Positions 1 through 11,665 of a stretch of 64,000 nt of DNA are shown here, piece by piece. The stretch comes from Macrostomum hystrix. Its lineage: Eukaryota; Platyhelminthes; Macrostomidae. The notes beneath the pieces are model-generated. The model searched no databases. It worked only from the letters and a program-made list of their open reading frames with translations, and was not told the DNA's origin. Made by a program: the position numbers and the translations under genes. How positions within the stretch are numbered: position 1 is the stretch's first letter; every line of letters starts with the position of its first letter. Where the stretch lies: positions 28,550,501-28,614,500 of the forward strand of contig CATNEN010000038.1 of the NCBI GenBank assembly GCA_950097015.1. The letters are read 5' to 3'.

Positions 1-682
1 GGGGTGAGAGAGAAGGGGTGAGAGAGAAGAGGTGAGAGAGAAGGGGTGAGAGAGAAGGGGAGAGAGAAGGGGTGAGAGAGAAGGGGAGAGAGAAGGGGTG
101 AGAGAGAAGGGGTGAGAGAGAAGTGGTGAGAGAGAAGGGGTGAGAGAGAATGGGTGAGAGAGAGGGGGTGAGAGAGAAGAGGTGAGAGAGAAGGGGTGAG
201 AGAGAAGGGGAGAGAGAAGGGGTGAGAGAGAAGGGGAGAGAGAAGGGGTGAGAGAGAAGGGGAGAGAGAAGGGGTGAGAGAGAAGGGGTGAGAGAGAAGG
301 GGTGAGAGAGAAGTGGTGAGAGAGAAGGGGTGAGAGAGAATGGGTGAGAGAGAGGGGGTGAGAGAGAAGAGGTGAGAGAGAAGGGGTGAGAGAGAAGGGG
401 AGAGAGAAGGGGTGAGAGAGAAGGGGTGAGAGAGAAGGAGTGAGAGAGAAGGGGTGAGAGAGAACGGGTGAGAGAGAATTGGTGAGAGAGAAGCGGTGAG
501 AGAGAAGGGAAGAGAGAGAAGGGTTGAGAGAGAAGGAGTGAGAGAGAAGGGGTGAGAGAGAACGGGTGAGAGAGAATGGGTGAGAGAGAAGCGGTGAGAG
601 AGAAGGAGTGAGAGAGAAGGGGTGAGAGAGAAGGGTTGAGAGAGAAGGGGTGAAAGAGAATGGGTGAGAGAGAACGGATGAG
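1..682. repeat. Purine-rich minisatellite, about 14-bp unit
   Basis: The unit is ggggtgagagagaa, with a shortened 12-base form ggggagagagaa. It repeats about 48 times from the window edge and decays near 680. Single-base variants (cgggtg, tgggtg, aggagtg) recur in the same order at about 180-base spacing, which points to larger blocks being duplicated. One strand is almost pure purine, so triplex or G-quadruplex formation is possible. No gene is visible inside. The array continues off the left edge. Confidence 0.95.
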
Positions 683-1182
683 AAATGTAGGATATTAAGA
701 AAGCTGTGATAACGATGAATGTGTCTAAACTTACTGCATACTAATCCAATCTGAAGGCCTGGATTCTAAAAGTACAGTCTACAAGCTTGTTCTTTGTCTA
801 CATAAATGGAATGCCTAATGACAGAATTTTTTGTCGGAATTAAATTGATCCAGATTTTATCCATCGAATTAGAATTCTTTCTCTAGATAAATCCGAACAC
901 GCGTCTGCAATGTGAAACAGCTGCAGTCGATGCTTTTACAAATGCTAGAATTGACCTGAACCTAACTCCACCATGTGTTATTCCATGAGCTTTTTGACAT
1001 GTAATAGCTATCAAAAAGAAGCAGAAGAAAATTAACATGTTTTTAAAAAAAGGATTTCAAAATATGGTTTAAATTAATGACGTTTTTATAAGTGAAAATT
1101 TATATTTGCACATTGTTTGAAAATTTTTAATGTGACGTGATTTATTGTGCATACAATTAACTTTTGTTATTTATTTAAAGAA
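683..1182. other. AT-rich spacer without recognisable gene
   Basis: About 500 bases of AT-rich sequence between two tandem arrays. I see no conserved open frame, RNA gene or repeat. It lies downstream of the minus-strand dispanin-like gene and could hold part of its 3' UTR, but nothing in the sequence proves this. Confidence 0.5.
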
Positions 1183-1425
1183 CTGATTTGGGATCAGCAC
1201 TGACTTGGGATCAGAACTGATTTGGGATCAGAACTGATTTGGGATCAGAACTGATTTGGGATCAGAACTGATTTGGGATCAGAACTGATATGGAATCAGA
1301 ACTGATTTGGGATCTGAACTGATTTGGGATCAGAACTGGTTTGGGATCTGAACTGACTTGGGATCAGAACTGATTTGGGATCTGAACTGATTTGGGATCA
1401 GAACTGATATGGAATCAGAACTCAT
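1183..1425. repeat. 17-bp tandem repeat
   Basis: The unit is gggatcagaactgattt, about 14 copies. Variants with gatctgaact and gatatggaatc appear in a repeated order, so blocks of several units were copied together. It lies 3' of the dispanin-like coding region. Confidence 0.93.
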
Positions 1426-1512
1426 GAGAAGATGAAGTATTAAAACGGACTTGTCAGTTCAAAAATACCGAACCAATCGATTATCGACAATGCCGAGAAA
1501 TCGAATCCGGTT

Positions 1513-2108
1513 TCAGTGAGACTTCGAATAAAGATCGAAGCTGCTTCGCATCGCATTGCCTAACGACTCATCCTCAACAGTGCCAATGTTGAGGCTCTTG
1601 ATGAACTTGGCGATGAACACAACAGTCGGGTGGCTCAGCAGGTAGATGAAGATCAGCATTGTGGACAGGACGCCCATTGCGTTGAACAGGAAGGCCAGAT
1701 TGCCATAGAGTATAGCCCGTCTTTGCGAGACCTCGTCCTTCTTATTGGCCAGCAAGTTGTGCGCCCTGATCGACAATGCCACGGCGATGCCACCAAACAC
1801 GAAGTTAAAGAAGATCGTCACAATGACTGACACTACAAAGTTGGTGACTCGATTTTTATTATTGGTCTCAAATTCCATTGGTAAGAGGCGCGGCACCTTT
1901 AATTGTTTTGTTAGAGGGACGCTTGACTCCTGCTGCTGCTGCGGCGGCTGCTGCTGCAGTAGTGGCCTGCTGGATTCTGTTTCAGCTGACTGCAACAGCA
2001 GTGGATGATTCATGAGTCGTATAGTCAATAGACTAGTACCAGGTAGTGCTGAAGCATCGTAGTCTAGACCCTGTGCTGATATCAAAGCGCTCGGGTTGGC
2101 GTACCAAC

Positions 2109-2143
<35 letters not shown>

Positions 2144-2145
2144 AT
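1513..2145 (-). CDS. Dispanin/CD225-like small two-TM protein
   Basis: An uninterrupted 210-residue frame. The first ATG (2145-2143) opens a polyglutamine run encoded by a CAG tract (about 2112-2142), followed by a Q/P-rich cytosolic-type N-terminus. A lysine/arginine-flanked hydrophobic segment (about 101-125) with a GGIAVALS core, a polar loop (126-143) containing basic residues and A/N, and a second hydrophobic segment (144-170) match the layout of CD225-domain proteins (dispanins: IFITM, PRRT, SynDIG relatives), where the first segment is membrane-embedded and the second spans. Function cannot be assigned more closely; family members act in membrane fusion control or synapse organisation. 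No signal peptide. The coding part has no intron. An unrelated small two-TM protein remains possible because the N-terminus has no conserved feature. Confidence 0.62.
2112..2142 (-). repeat. CAG/CTG trinucleotide tract (polyQ)
   Basis: Ten CTG triplets on the plus strand, read as consecutive glutamines straight after the start codon of the minus-strand dispanin-like gene. Such tracts are length-variable in many genomes. A second, interrupted glutamine cluster lies in the same protein at residues 64-72. Confidence 0.9.
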
Positions 2146-2524
2146 TGTTCACACACGGCAGGATGTCTGTTGCAGTTGCATTTGGAATTAAAATGTATAG
2201 CGTTCAGTTTGGATAGGATGGCGGGACTCAGGATTTGATGCTAATATTCCCTACCATGAGAGTTGGCCATCTGTCGTCTATTGATTTTTCCTTCACCTCT
2301 GTCTCTGTTTGGCTGTCTACTAAAAGCAGGCATCAGCAGCCACTCCGCTTATTTTTCTTCCCATCTAAAGCTCCGCGTTCATAGATGCCATCAGTTTTTT
2401 CTGCTCTGCTAGTTCTATACTACCAGATTAGCATTGCTAACTCAATGTGTTTGACTGCACTGCTGCAGGTGCATAGCGTTTAAATAGTGAACTACTGACT
2501 CACAGTATTGCATTTTTTAGGTAC
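2146..2524 (-). other. Upstream region of dispanin-like gene
   Basis: About 380 bases between the start codon of the dispanin-like gene and the 24-bp array. It should contain that gene's 5' UTR and promoter, but I see no convincing TATA box or conserved element. Confidence 0.4.
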
Positions 2525-4690
2525 AGTCGAGTGGAATGCTTCAGGACCATTGGGGTAGAATTCTGCAGGTCCATTGGGGTCGAATGCTGCAGGTCCATTG
2601 GGATAGAATGCTGCAGGTTCATTGGGGTAGAATGCTGCAGGTCCATTGGGGTAGAATGCTGCAGGTTCAGTGAGGTAGAATGCTTCAGGTTCACTGGAGT
2701 GGAATGCTTCAGGACCATTGGGGTAGAATGCTTCAGGTTCATTAAGGTAGAATGCTTCAGGTCCATTGGGGTAGAATGCTGCAGGTCCATTGGGGTAGAA
2801 TGCTGCAGGTCCATTGGGGTAGAATGCTGCAGGTTCAGTGAGGTAGAATGCTTCAGGTTCATTGGAGTGGAATGCTTCAGGACCATTGGGGTAGAATGCT
2901 TCAGGTTCATTCGAGTGGAATGCTTCAGGACCATTGGGGTAGAATGCTTCAGGTTCATTCGAGTGGAATGCTTCAGACTCATTGGGGTAGAATGCTTCAG
3001 GTTCATTCGAGTGAAATGCTTCAGGCTCATTGGGGTAGAATGCTTCAGGTTCATTGGGGTAGAATGCTGCAGGTTCATTTGAGTGAAATGCTTCAGGCTC
3101 ATTGGGGTAGAATGCTTCAGGTTCATTGGGGTAGAATGCTGCAGGTTCATTTGAGTGGAATGCTTCAGGCTCATTGGGGTAGAATTCTTCAGGTTCATTG
3201 GGGTAGAATGCTGCAGGTTCATTTGAGTGAAATGCTTCAGGCTCATTGGGGTAGAATGCTTCAGGCTCATTGGGGTAGAATGCTGCAGGTTCATTTGAGT
3301 GGAATGCTTCAGGCTCATTGGGGTAGAATGCTGCAGGTTCATTCGAGTGGAATGCTTCAGGCTCATTGGGGTAGAATGCTTCAGGTCCATTGGGGTAGAA
3401 TGCTTCAGGTTCTTTGGGGTAAGAATGCTTCAGGACCATTGGGGTAGAATGCTTCAGGTTCATTTGAGTGGAATGCTTCAGGCTCATTGGGGTAGAATGC
3501 TGCAGGTTCATTCGAGTGGAATGCTTCAGGCTCATTGGGGTAGAATTCTGCAGGTTCATTCGAGTGGAATGCTTCAGGCTCATTGGGGTAGAATGCTGCA
3601 GGTTCATTCGAGTGGAATGCTTCAGGCTCATTGGGGTAGAATGCTGCAGGTTCATTCGAGTGGAATGCTTCAGGCTCATTGGGGTAGAATGCTGCAGGTT
3701 CATTCGAGTGGAATGCTTCAGGCTCATTGGGGTAGAATGCTGCAGGTTCATTCGAGTGGAATGCTTCAGGACCATTGGGGTAGAATGCTTCAGGTTCATT
3801 CGAGTGGAATGCTTCAGACTCATTGGGGTAGAATGCTTCAGGTTCATTCGAGTGAAATGCTTCAGGCTCATTGGGGTAGAATGCTTCAGGTTCATTGGGG
3901 TAGAATGCTGCAGGTTCATTTGAGTGAAATGCTTCAGGCTCATTGGGGTAGAATGCTTCAGGTTCATTGGGGTAGAATGCTGCAGGTTCATTTGAGTGGA
4001 ATGCTTCAGGCTCATTGGGGTAGAATTCTTCAGGTTCATTGGGGTAGAATGCTGCAGGTTCATTTGAGTGAAATGCTTCAGGCTCATTGGGGTAGAATGC
4101 TTCAGGTTCATTGGGGTAGAATGCTGCAGGTTCATTTGAGTGGAATGCTTCAGGCTCATTGGGGTAGAATGCTGCAGGTTCATTCGAGTGGAATGCTTCA
4201 GGCTCATTGGGGTAGAATGCTTCAGGTCCATTGGGGTAGAATGCTTCAGGTTCTTTGGGGTAAGAATGCTTCAGGACCATTGGGGTAGAATGCTTCAGGT
4301 TCATTTGAGTGGAATGCTTCAGGCTCATTGGGGTAGAATGCTGCAGGTTCATTCGAGTGGAATGCTTCAGGCTCATTGGGGTAGAATTCTGCAGGTTCAT
4401 TCGAGTGGAATGCTTCAGGCTCATTGGGGTAGAATGCTGCTAGTTCATTCGAGTGGAATGCTTCAGGCTCATTGGGGTAGAATGCTGCAGGTTCATTCGA
4501 GTGGAATGCTTCAGGCTCATTGGGGTAGAATGCTGCAGGTTCATTCGAGTGGAATGCTTCAGGCTCATTGGGGTAGAATGCTGCAGGTTCATTTGAGTGG
4601 AATGCTTCAGGCTCATTGGGGTAGAATGCTTCAGGTCCATTGGGGTAGAATGCTTTAGGTCCATTGGGGTCGAATGCTTCAGGGTGATTA
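2525..4690. repeat. 2.2-kb minisatellite, 24-bp period (48-bp dimer)
   Basis: About 90 copies of a 24-base unit with the core gaatgcttcaggctcatt. Two subtypes (gcttcagg and gctgcagg) alternate, giving a 48-base dimer. Because 24 is a multiple of 3 and the unit lacks stops in several frames, long open frames exist on both strands (up to 579 codons); these are a by-product of the period. A single inserted base (ggggtaagaatg) occurs at about 3421 and again at about 4262, 35 units plus one base apart, which shows a block duplication of about 841 bases. Confidence 0.96.
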
Positions 4691-5264
4691 TATGCATATT
4701 TGGTGTGAGGAAAGGACATGCACAATATAGACAGAATATAATCGATTATCTAGCTACAGTTATATTTCATCAGATGTCACAATGCGACTATAAGTCAGAC
4801 ACAGCATTCACATATGTCATGGCAATTCAAAGACTCAAATAAGACATACCCATGAATTTCTGATTAATTCTAATGCACAGCTTTCCCAAGTCGTACCCTT
4901 TTGGTCAATAAATAATATTAATAATAATAATAAGTTTTCCTCAAAGGATTAGTATACTTATTGCATGGGGGTCTGTGTTTGTGCCTCCTGTTAAATTGAT
5001 ATTCTTTTCCATCAGTTTAATGAATGCTGTGTCGGGTGCAGGGCTCAAAAACTTTTATAATAATACCGCATATACAGGAATATTATAATCCAGATTTTGC
5101 ATGCTTCTAAATGCAAAATGGTCTACTTAGCCTAGAGACAGCATTCTGAATAACACGGGTAGCATTCTGCCCGTGTACTTCTGTGATTTGAGTAGCAGCG
5201 TCTTAGCGAAATAAACACTTGACCAGCATGACAGCCAGTTGATCTGCTATGACAGCCAGAAAGT
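4691..5264. other. Spacer, no gene seen
   Basis: AT-rich sequence with a short (ATA)n microsatellite near 4914-4932. No conserved coding signal on either strand. Confidence 0.5.
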
Positions 5265-5455
5265 CTATCTCGCAGTATAGGTCTATCCAATCCCGTAGTA
5301 TATCTGTCCAATCTCACAGTAGATCTACCCAATCTCACAGTAGATCTATCCAATCTCACAGTAAATCTATCCAATCTCACAGTAGATCTATCCAATCTCA
5401 CAGTAGATATATCTAATCTCACAGTAGATCTATCCAATCTCACAGTAGATCTGTA
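5265..5455. repeat. 21-bp tandem repeat
   Basis: About nine copies of a 21-base unit containing atctatccaatctcacag. Most units differ by one or two bases; the left end is more diverged. Confidence 0.92.
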
Positions 5456-6305
5456 TTTTTTCTGTTTCTCAGTAAATCAATTAATCATTATAAATCAGTT
5501 ACTGGTTTGATTCACTGAAAATTTATAATTTCCTAATTGCTTCATAGGAAGCCCCCTTTTAGATTAAAATGCCGTCTTTCAGTTAATGTGGCTGTCTTTA
5601 ACAAAACTAGATTAATTTTTAGTATTTTCCAAGATAAACAGTTTCACCGACCAGCTTGACCTGGATGCTAATTCACAGCTTCAAGTAACTATCGAGACAA
5701 CGTAAGATTGTACTCTGACACTGTAAGAATGTTTAATTGAGTCTTTGTGAACTGATTCTTTTTAAAACTACGATTATAAAAGGCCAACTCTCACAATTAG
5801 TCAGTTGAGATGATGTTCAGGAAACGTCGTAGACGTTTCTGCTGGCTTTTTTCCTCCATATTTAATACAGGGAAAGCACAGCTGTAAGCAATTTGCTTGA
5901 ATTAGCTTCGCACAAGTCAGGAAATCGAATGAAAGCACCTTTAAAACGCCTGATTTCGATAGACTAGCCTTTTGGGGGGGCGGTAATGCATCTGAACTTG
6001 ATAAGAACAGAGCTAGAGAGGTAGAAACTGACAGATCAATAATTAATTAGATTTTAGCTAAGCCTTCGGCTTACTAATCCACCCCTTATTACTTAACTTT
6101 GATATAAAAGAAGCCACATATTCTGCTTGACTATCTTGTGGCGTGGTAAAATTATTATGAACGCATGGAAATATTTTACAGAAAAAGTATAGTTCGTTTT
6201 TTTATATTGACGCGGAAACGACTAATCACACACTAGTCGATCGTACGGAATGAAATAGGTAAAAATGTTCTGTAGATTAAAGGATGCCTGAGTACGCTTA
6301 AATAC
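5456..6305. other. AT-rich spacer, no gene seen
   Basis: About 850 bases with no recognisable coding frame, RNA or repeat. It includes a run of eight G near 5974. Confidence 0.45.
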
Positions 6306-6530
6306 GGGACAAGTGCTATTTTTAGCTTCAAGGTCAAACGGCACGTGGTTTACTCGTGTTAGGATAAGTACTGATTCCTTAAGTACTGATTCCTTTTCTT
6401 TGAATGGGGTAGTTTTGCGGGCTATTTTTTGGCGTCATGCTATTTTAGCTTCAAGGTCACACAGCACGTGGTTTACTTGTGCTAGGATAAGTACCGCTTT
6501 CCTTTCTTTGAATGTCATTTTTGTGTTGTT
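6306..6530 (+). repeat. Direct duplication of about 110 bp
   Basis: Two adjacent copies share gctatttttagcttcaaggt, then cacgtggtttact and taggataagtac and a ctttgaatg end. The first copy has an internal duplication of aagtactgattcctt. No coding meaning is apparent. Confidence 0.7.
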
Positions 6531-6879
6531 TTTGCATCATTGATGAACAAGGTGAATTATCACTTCAACTTTTTCGTATATTTCTTTGTCAATAGGTTCG
6601 AATTTTGTGTTTTATGGCGTTTGATTATAGCAAAGCATAGATAGTTATATGGGATAACTTTTATTAAAGTATTATATAAAACACACTTTTTAGATGAAAT
6701 CTCAAAGCGCGTAAGAAAAGGCTGTGTTTTTTGTACTTTACAGGCAGTAGGGCAAGGTACAATTTACACAGATGACGATGCTATTAAAATTTAAAAATAT
6801 TTTCAACTGCCTCGCAGTTCGGTCTTTTCCTGATGCTTAAAAAAAGAAATCATAATTTAATCTACATTTGTGCACATTT

Positions 6880-7095
6880 TCAGTCAGTCAGGGGAATCCC
6901 CAGATGTACATTTGGGCGCTTTTTAGGGGCAGTTATTCTGGGGAATCCCCAGATGTACATTTGGTCGCTTTTTAGGGGCAGTTATTCTGGGGAATCCCCG
7001 GATGTACATTTGGTCGCTTTTTGGGGGCAGTTATTCTGGGGAATCCTCAAATGTACATTTGGTCGCTTTTTGCGAGCACTTAGTCAAGGGAATCC
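6880..7095. repeat. 49-bp tandem repeat
   Basis: About 4.5 copies of a 49-base unit that includes ggggaatccccagatgtaca and a ggtcgctttttaggggc segment. The ggggaatcccc part is a perfect inverted repeat, so each unit can form a small hairpin. It lies 3' of the ankyrin-repeat gene. Confidence 0.88.
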
Positions 7096-7356
7096 CAAGA
7101 CTTACATTCGGTCACAGATTCTTAGAGCTAGACTTAGACCCTTGCATAAAAATCTTTTTCTAGAAGAGAAAAGAGAAGAGACAATGTACCTCATTTTGGA
7201 GCATGCAACTCTACAACAGTTTTGCGATGTCAAAGCCCTACTGTTATTTCAGGTCAGGTATTCCATTTCAAACTTATCGCAAAAATTTCAAAATACTTTT
7301 AAAAGTTTAGTAAAAGAAGTGAATCTAAATTGGATGAATTAATCGTCTTCAATTAT

Positions 7357-10300
7357 CTACTTCTTTCCGTAGACGTCCAGAGTTCGAGCCCGATCCAGAG
7401 CCTGGCGGAAAAGTTTGTGCTCGCGCCTCTCGCGCAGCTGACAAGGCGCGAAGCCGCGCATATCCGTGAGGCCCTCAAGCTGATCGGCGGATGGCACCGG
7501 CACTGGGCAGGTGCGAGTCAGCAGCTGGATGTAGCGACTGCCATCAGGGTCAGGCAGCATGTACGCATAGTGAAGTGGGGTCAGGCCCTCCTGTAAATGC
7601 AGGGATATAAGGTGGCTTGCGTTTTGTCTAAGTAGAAAATAATCCTACGTTGTTTACTATCAGTAGAGTACAACGTACATTAAAATAATTTTCAGCCAAT
7701 ATTATGTTAGTAAGTTATAAATTTTATGAGTGAGATAGAGACCCAAACCCCAACCTCCACCTCACTCCTCAGCCCTAGTCCTCCAACCCCAATTCGCAGC
7801 CCCGGTCCCCCACCCCACTCATCAACTCTAGGCCCCCACCCCACTCCTCAGACCCAGTCCCCCGCCCCACTCCTCAGTCTAAGTCCCCAACCCACTCCGC
7901 AGCCCCAGTCCCCCCTCACTCCGATCCCCACTCCCCCCTCACCACTCATCAACTCTAGTACCCACCCACTCCTCAGCCGCTGTCCCCCGGACCACTCCTC
8001 AGACCCAGTCCCCCGCCCCACTCCTCTGCCCAAGTCCCCACCGCACTCCGCAGCCCAGTCCCCCAACCCCCTCATCAACTCTAGTACCCACCCCACTCCT
8101 CAGACCCAGACCCCCGCCCCACTCCTCTGCCCAAGTCCCCACCGCACTCCGCAGCCCCAGTCTCCCACTATTGAGCCTCAGTCCCGCCCCACTACTCAGC
8201 CGCTGTCCCCCGCACCACTCCTCAGACCCAGTCCGCTACCCCAATCCTCAACTCTAGTTCCCCGCCCCACTTCCCCGTCACAATTCTAACCGGTCAGTCA
8301 ATCAGAGTAAAAGTTTTCCAAGAAAATCAAAGAGAAGAAAACTGAATACGCCTGTTTATTTGAACTACCCTATTTTCAGTAGCTGCGCACACTCTCACAT
8401 TGTCTGCCATTGCTGCCTGTTGTGGACGCTCCGCCAGAATCCACAGAGCCATGTCGTATCGGTCGCAGGCCACCGCTCGGATCAGAGCCGTGTATCCATT
8501 GGCGTCGCGATAGTCCGCCTCATTCAGCGCCTTCATCTTCTCCATGTCGTTCTGACGGATAGCCTTGAACAACTCGCTGCAGGATTTCTGTAAGTTTGTG
8601 CGTTATAGCTTAGTGGTTGGATAGGAGAGCGTCTATCCGCACTAAAGGCTTTAGTCAAGGGGAAACTAAACGAACCTCAACCAGCTCGATGCGACTTAGA
8701 AACTGCTCCTTCACTGGGTCCTTCGAACCGCTGACTGGCCCGAAGTTAGCAGCACCGTAGAAGTTCGTGGCCAGCGTCATCAGCAGAGCTTTGGCCTGGC
8801 GTGACTTTGCCTGCTTGAACAATTCGTCAATGACGGAGTCGATTGCGTCAGCCAAATCGCGGCGGTCAAGCCTGATGGCCATCTCGCGCGGCGTGCGCAG
8901 CTCGCAGGCGAAGGGCAGCCGATCCTTCAGCAGCAGAGCGTTCTGGCCCTGCCTGGCCTGCAGGACGCGGGCAAAATGCTGCGGCCTGATGTCCGTGCGA
9001 ATCAGCCGATGAAGCATTGTGAAACCGTCCTGTTTTTTATGTGATCGAGAAGTCAATTGGGACAGGATGAGACACGGTAAAAATGTGCAACAGGATAATA
9101 ATAATAATAATTACAAATCATTTAGTGACACTAGATCCGCAGCCAGCGGAAGGCAATTATGCCCATTTCGCTGACTCCTGAGCACGTCAGACAGGCAGAC
9201 AGGTGGGACAGGATAAGACACGGCAGACAGGTGGGACAGGATAAGACACGGCAGACAGGTGGGACAGGATAAGACACGGCAGACAGGTAGGACAGGATAA
9301 GACACGGCAGACAGGTGGGACAGGATAAGACACGGCAGACTGGTGGGACAGGATAAGACACGGCAGACAGGTGGGACAGGATAAGACACGGCAGACAGGT
9401 AGGACAGGATAAGACACGGCAGACAGGTGGGACAGGATAAGACACGGCAGACAGGTAGGACAGGATAAGACACGGCAGACAGGTGGGACAGGATAAGACA
9501 CGGCAGACTGGTGGGACAGGATAAGACACGGCAGACTGGTGGGACAGGATAAGAAACGGCAGACAGGTGGGACAGGATAAGACACGGCAGACAGGTGGGA
9601 CAGGATAAGACACGGCAGACAGGTGGGACAGGATAAGACACGGCAGACAGGTGGGACAGGATAAGACACGGCAGACAGGTGGGACAGGATAAGACACGGC
9701 AGACAGGTTGGCATTTTGTACAGCGATTCGAAATTCGAATACTAGCGAAAGATGGATAAACTTTCCGTCAAAACACCCCCTCACCGGGTCTCTGGCCTCA
9801 GAGTCCACGCCGGCCTCTACGAGGGTCATCAACAGGTCGAACTGGCAAGCAGACGTGATGGCAAAGTTGGCCAGCGGCTCCCCAGCTGGGCGCAGTCCTC
9901 GCGGCGACGCCCCGGCACTGAGCAGCGCCCTGGTTAGCGCCAGATTCCGATTGCCAACAGCCAGGGAGAGCGGCGTGTGTCGTGTCTCCGGATGCCGCCT
10001 GTCCAGTCGCAGTCGCTGAGGTGGCAGCTTGCGTAGCAGCAACTTGGCACCCTCGGTGTTGTCAGCCAGAATGTTGTGCACCAGATCGAGGAACGGCGCT
10101 TCTCTCTCGATGGCGTTGGCCAGTGCAGGACAGTCGGGCGCGCCGTGGACAGTCGGATGGCCGGAGTAGAAATCCAGCGCTGTATGACCAGGCAGCAGCT
10201 GCGAGTGCGGACTCACCCAGAGGTCAAGAGCTCGAACGCCGGCTTTGTAGCTTCCGCGTCGCAGTGCTTCAGCCAGGCCGGGCGAGTAGCGCTCGAAGAT

Positions 10301-11665
10301 GCCGGTCAGAGAGTCGGCGGAGTCGGCTGGAGCGGAGTCCGCGGGGAGCTGGCCAAGGCGGTCTCGAAGCAGCGGATCGGCGCCGCAGAGCAGCAGAGCG
10401 CGGCACATCTCCGCGTGACCGCGACGCGCCGCCACGTGCAGCGGGGTCTCGCCAGCCTGCGCAGGTAGGGGCGGAGGCGATTGTTAAGGATTGCAGACCG
10501 CAGGTAAGCCGCAAACGTCTAGATAATCAACGGCTCTGACAGAAGGAACAGAGTAACGGAGCTTGCAATTACAAACCTTATTCTGTGTGTTGACATTTAT
10601 GCCCATCAGAGCCAGAGTGTAGGCTGTGACCAGAGCCTGCAGGTCCTGTGAGCCGGCGCACAGGTGTAACAGCGTGTTGCCAGCCTTGTCACTCAGAGCG
10701 TTCTCATAGATTGCCTGCTTAGCCAACTCGTGCAGCTGAAGTGTACGGCGAAGTAATTAGTGAAATTTACTCATTGTTTATACTGAGTAATAAACACGTA
10801 GTCTCGATTCATACGTGTGAGACAACTACGATGGACTAAAAGGACTTTTTAGAAATGACAAGAACAACTAAAGTAGAGGGACACAACAAAACATTCAATT
10901 GAAAATACTTTAAAGGCTATTTATATATAGCTCGTATATATCACTTTTAACTCGATTTCCCTGCGACCTTAAATGTATGACTGAGTATAGGCTAGGCCTA
11001 CGCACTAACAAACAAAACTACGTAAAGGAAAATGTCGTTTAAACTATAAGAAATACACATCGCGACACAATGCTTTAATACGTATTCATTACCTCCTGTA
11101 ATTATTTCTTTCTATTAAAACTCTTGTCTAAAAAACATTTACATCTTTGAGCCTAACGCCGAACTCACACTGCTGAGCTTTTCCTCTCGACTTTCAGCCA
11201 GCAGGAGGTCCACGAATTCTCGAAACTTTTGCGTGTCGCCGGATCTGCGCAGTTCCATCGCCCGACTAAACCGTTGGTAGTTGCCGGCCCTGGCAAGCGT
11301 CTCCACGCTGCTACCATCGTAGTCGCGATTGTGCGGAAATCCGAAGTCGAGCAACAGCGCGGCGCAGTCTTCTTCGCCGTGATGCAGCGCCAGGTAGAGC
11401 GGATCAAAGCCCTGCCGGCCCTGGCTCAGCTGGTCTCGGTGGGTCTGGTAGAGCTCGCGGTAGTCAGCTAGTAGGGTGTGCACCTCGGAGGGATTGCCGC
11501 TGAGCACAGCTTCTCGAAGCTACCAATTGGTTGAATGAATTAGAAGTGTAATTTTCGTACCAGAGTACATTTGTGTATTTAATGTATTTTCTAACACGAA
11601 ATTAATAGAATGATGGACAGAATTACCTTTTCCAGTGCGACGGCAGTTTTTGTGTCACTGGTCAT
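7357..11665 (-). CDS. Ankyrin-repeat protein, seven exons, 665 aa
   Basis: Exons by descending coordinate: 11665-11627, 11519-11169, 10735-10577, 10456-9785, 9029-8676, 8587-8399, 7590-7357. All six introns are phase 0 with GT-AG ends (donors GTAATT, GTGAGT, GTTTGT, GTGAGG, GTTCGT, GTGAGA), and the joined frame runs from MTSDTKTAVALEK to VYGKK and a stop. Ankyrin-type helices occur at several places: GNTLLHLCAG in exon 3, AGETPLHVAARRGHAEMC at residues 184-201, TPLSLAVGNRNLALTRALLSAGA further on in exon 4 (core TPLSLAVGNRNLALTR), GYTALIRAVA in exon 6 and EGLTPLHYAYM at the start of exon 7. No kinase, SOCS, DEATH, channel or transmembrane part is evident. It is probably a soluble scaffold, but I do not recognise the specific family. 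Intron 4 carries a 28-bp minisatellite and a SINE tail; intron 6 is C-rich on the plus strand. Confidence 0.85.
7725..8290. repeat. C-rich degenerate tandem repeat in ankyrin-gene intron 6
   Basis: Irregular units built from ccccactcctcagacccag. On the sense (minus) strand this is G-rich with many runs of three to five G, so the pre-mRNA could form G-quadruplexes. A proline/serine-rich open frame on the plus strand (7726-8289) is a composition by-product. Confidence 0.8.
9096..9190 (-). mobile_element. SINE 3'-end fragment with (ATT)n tail
   Basis: An (AAT)n run at 9096-9111 (the (ATT)n tail of a minus-strand element), then cactagatccgcagccagcg and a cgctgactcctgagcac end. This matches the 3' portion of the full copy at 50604-50980. 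The minisatellite at 9195 begins right where the SINE similarity ends. Confidence 0.75.
9193..9712. repeat. 28-bp minisatellite in ankyrin-gene intron 4
   Basis: About 18 copies of a 28-base unit containing ggtgggacaggataagacac. Period 28 is not a multiple of 3, but a three-unit (84-base) register stays open, giving long frames rich in SYPVPPVCRVLSCPT on the minus strand. One of these is fused in frame to true exon 4, so automated calls may extend the exon wrongly; the GTGAGG donor at 9784 and the good match of exon 5 argue for splicing. Confidence 0.95.
10736..11168 (-). other. Ankyrin-gene intron 2, unique sequence
   Basis: AT-rich intron of 433 bases without array or SINE. Donor GTGAGT and acceptor cttcag. 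Confidence 0.7.

Noticed and set aside
2492-4424. Very long open frames (339 and 579 codons) with eight-residue repeats on the minus strand, and others on the plus strand
   Set aside because: The 24-base period is a multiple of three and lacks stops, so several frames on both strands are open at once. No unique flanking domain, signal peptide or splice context supports a protein.
7726-8289. Proline/serine-rich plus-strand frame
   Set aside because: Low-complexity C-rich intron sequence antisense to the ankyrin gene.
9111-9784. Cysteine/proline-rich frames continuing from ankyrin exon 4
   Set aside because: They are the 28-bp array read through. The GTGAGG donor at 9784 and the perfect join to exon 5 show this is intron.
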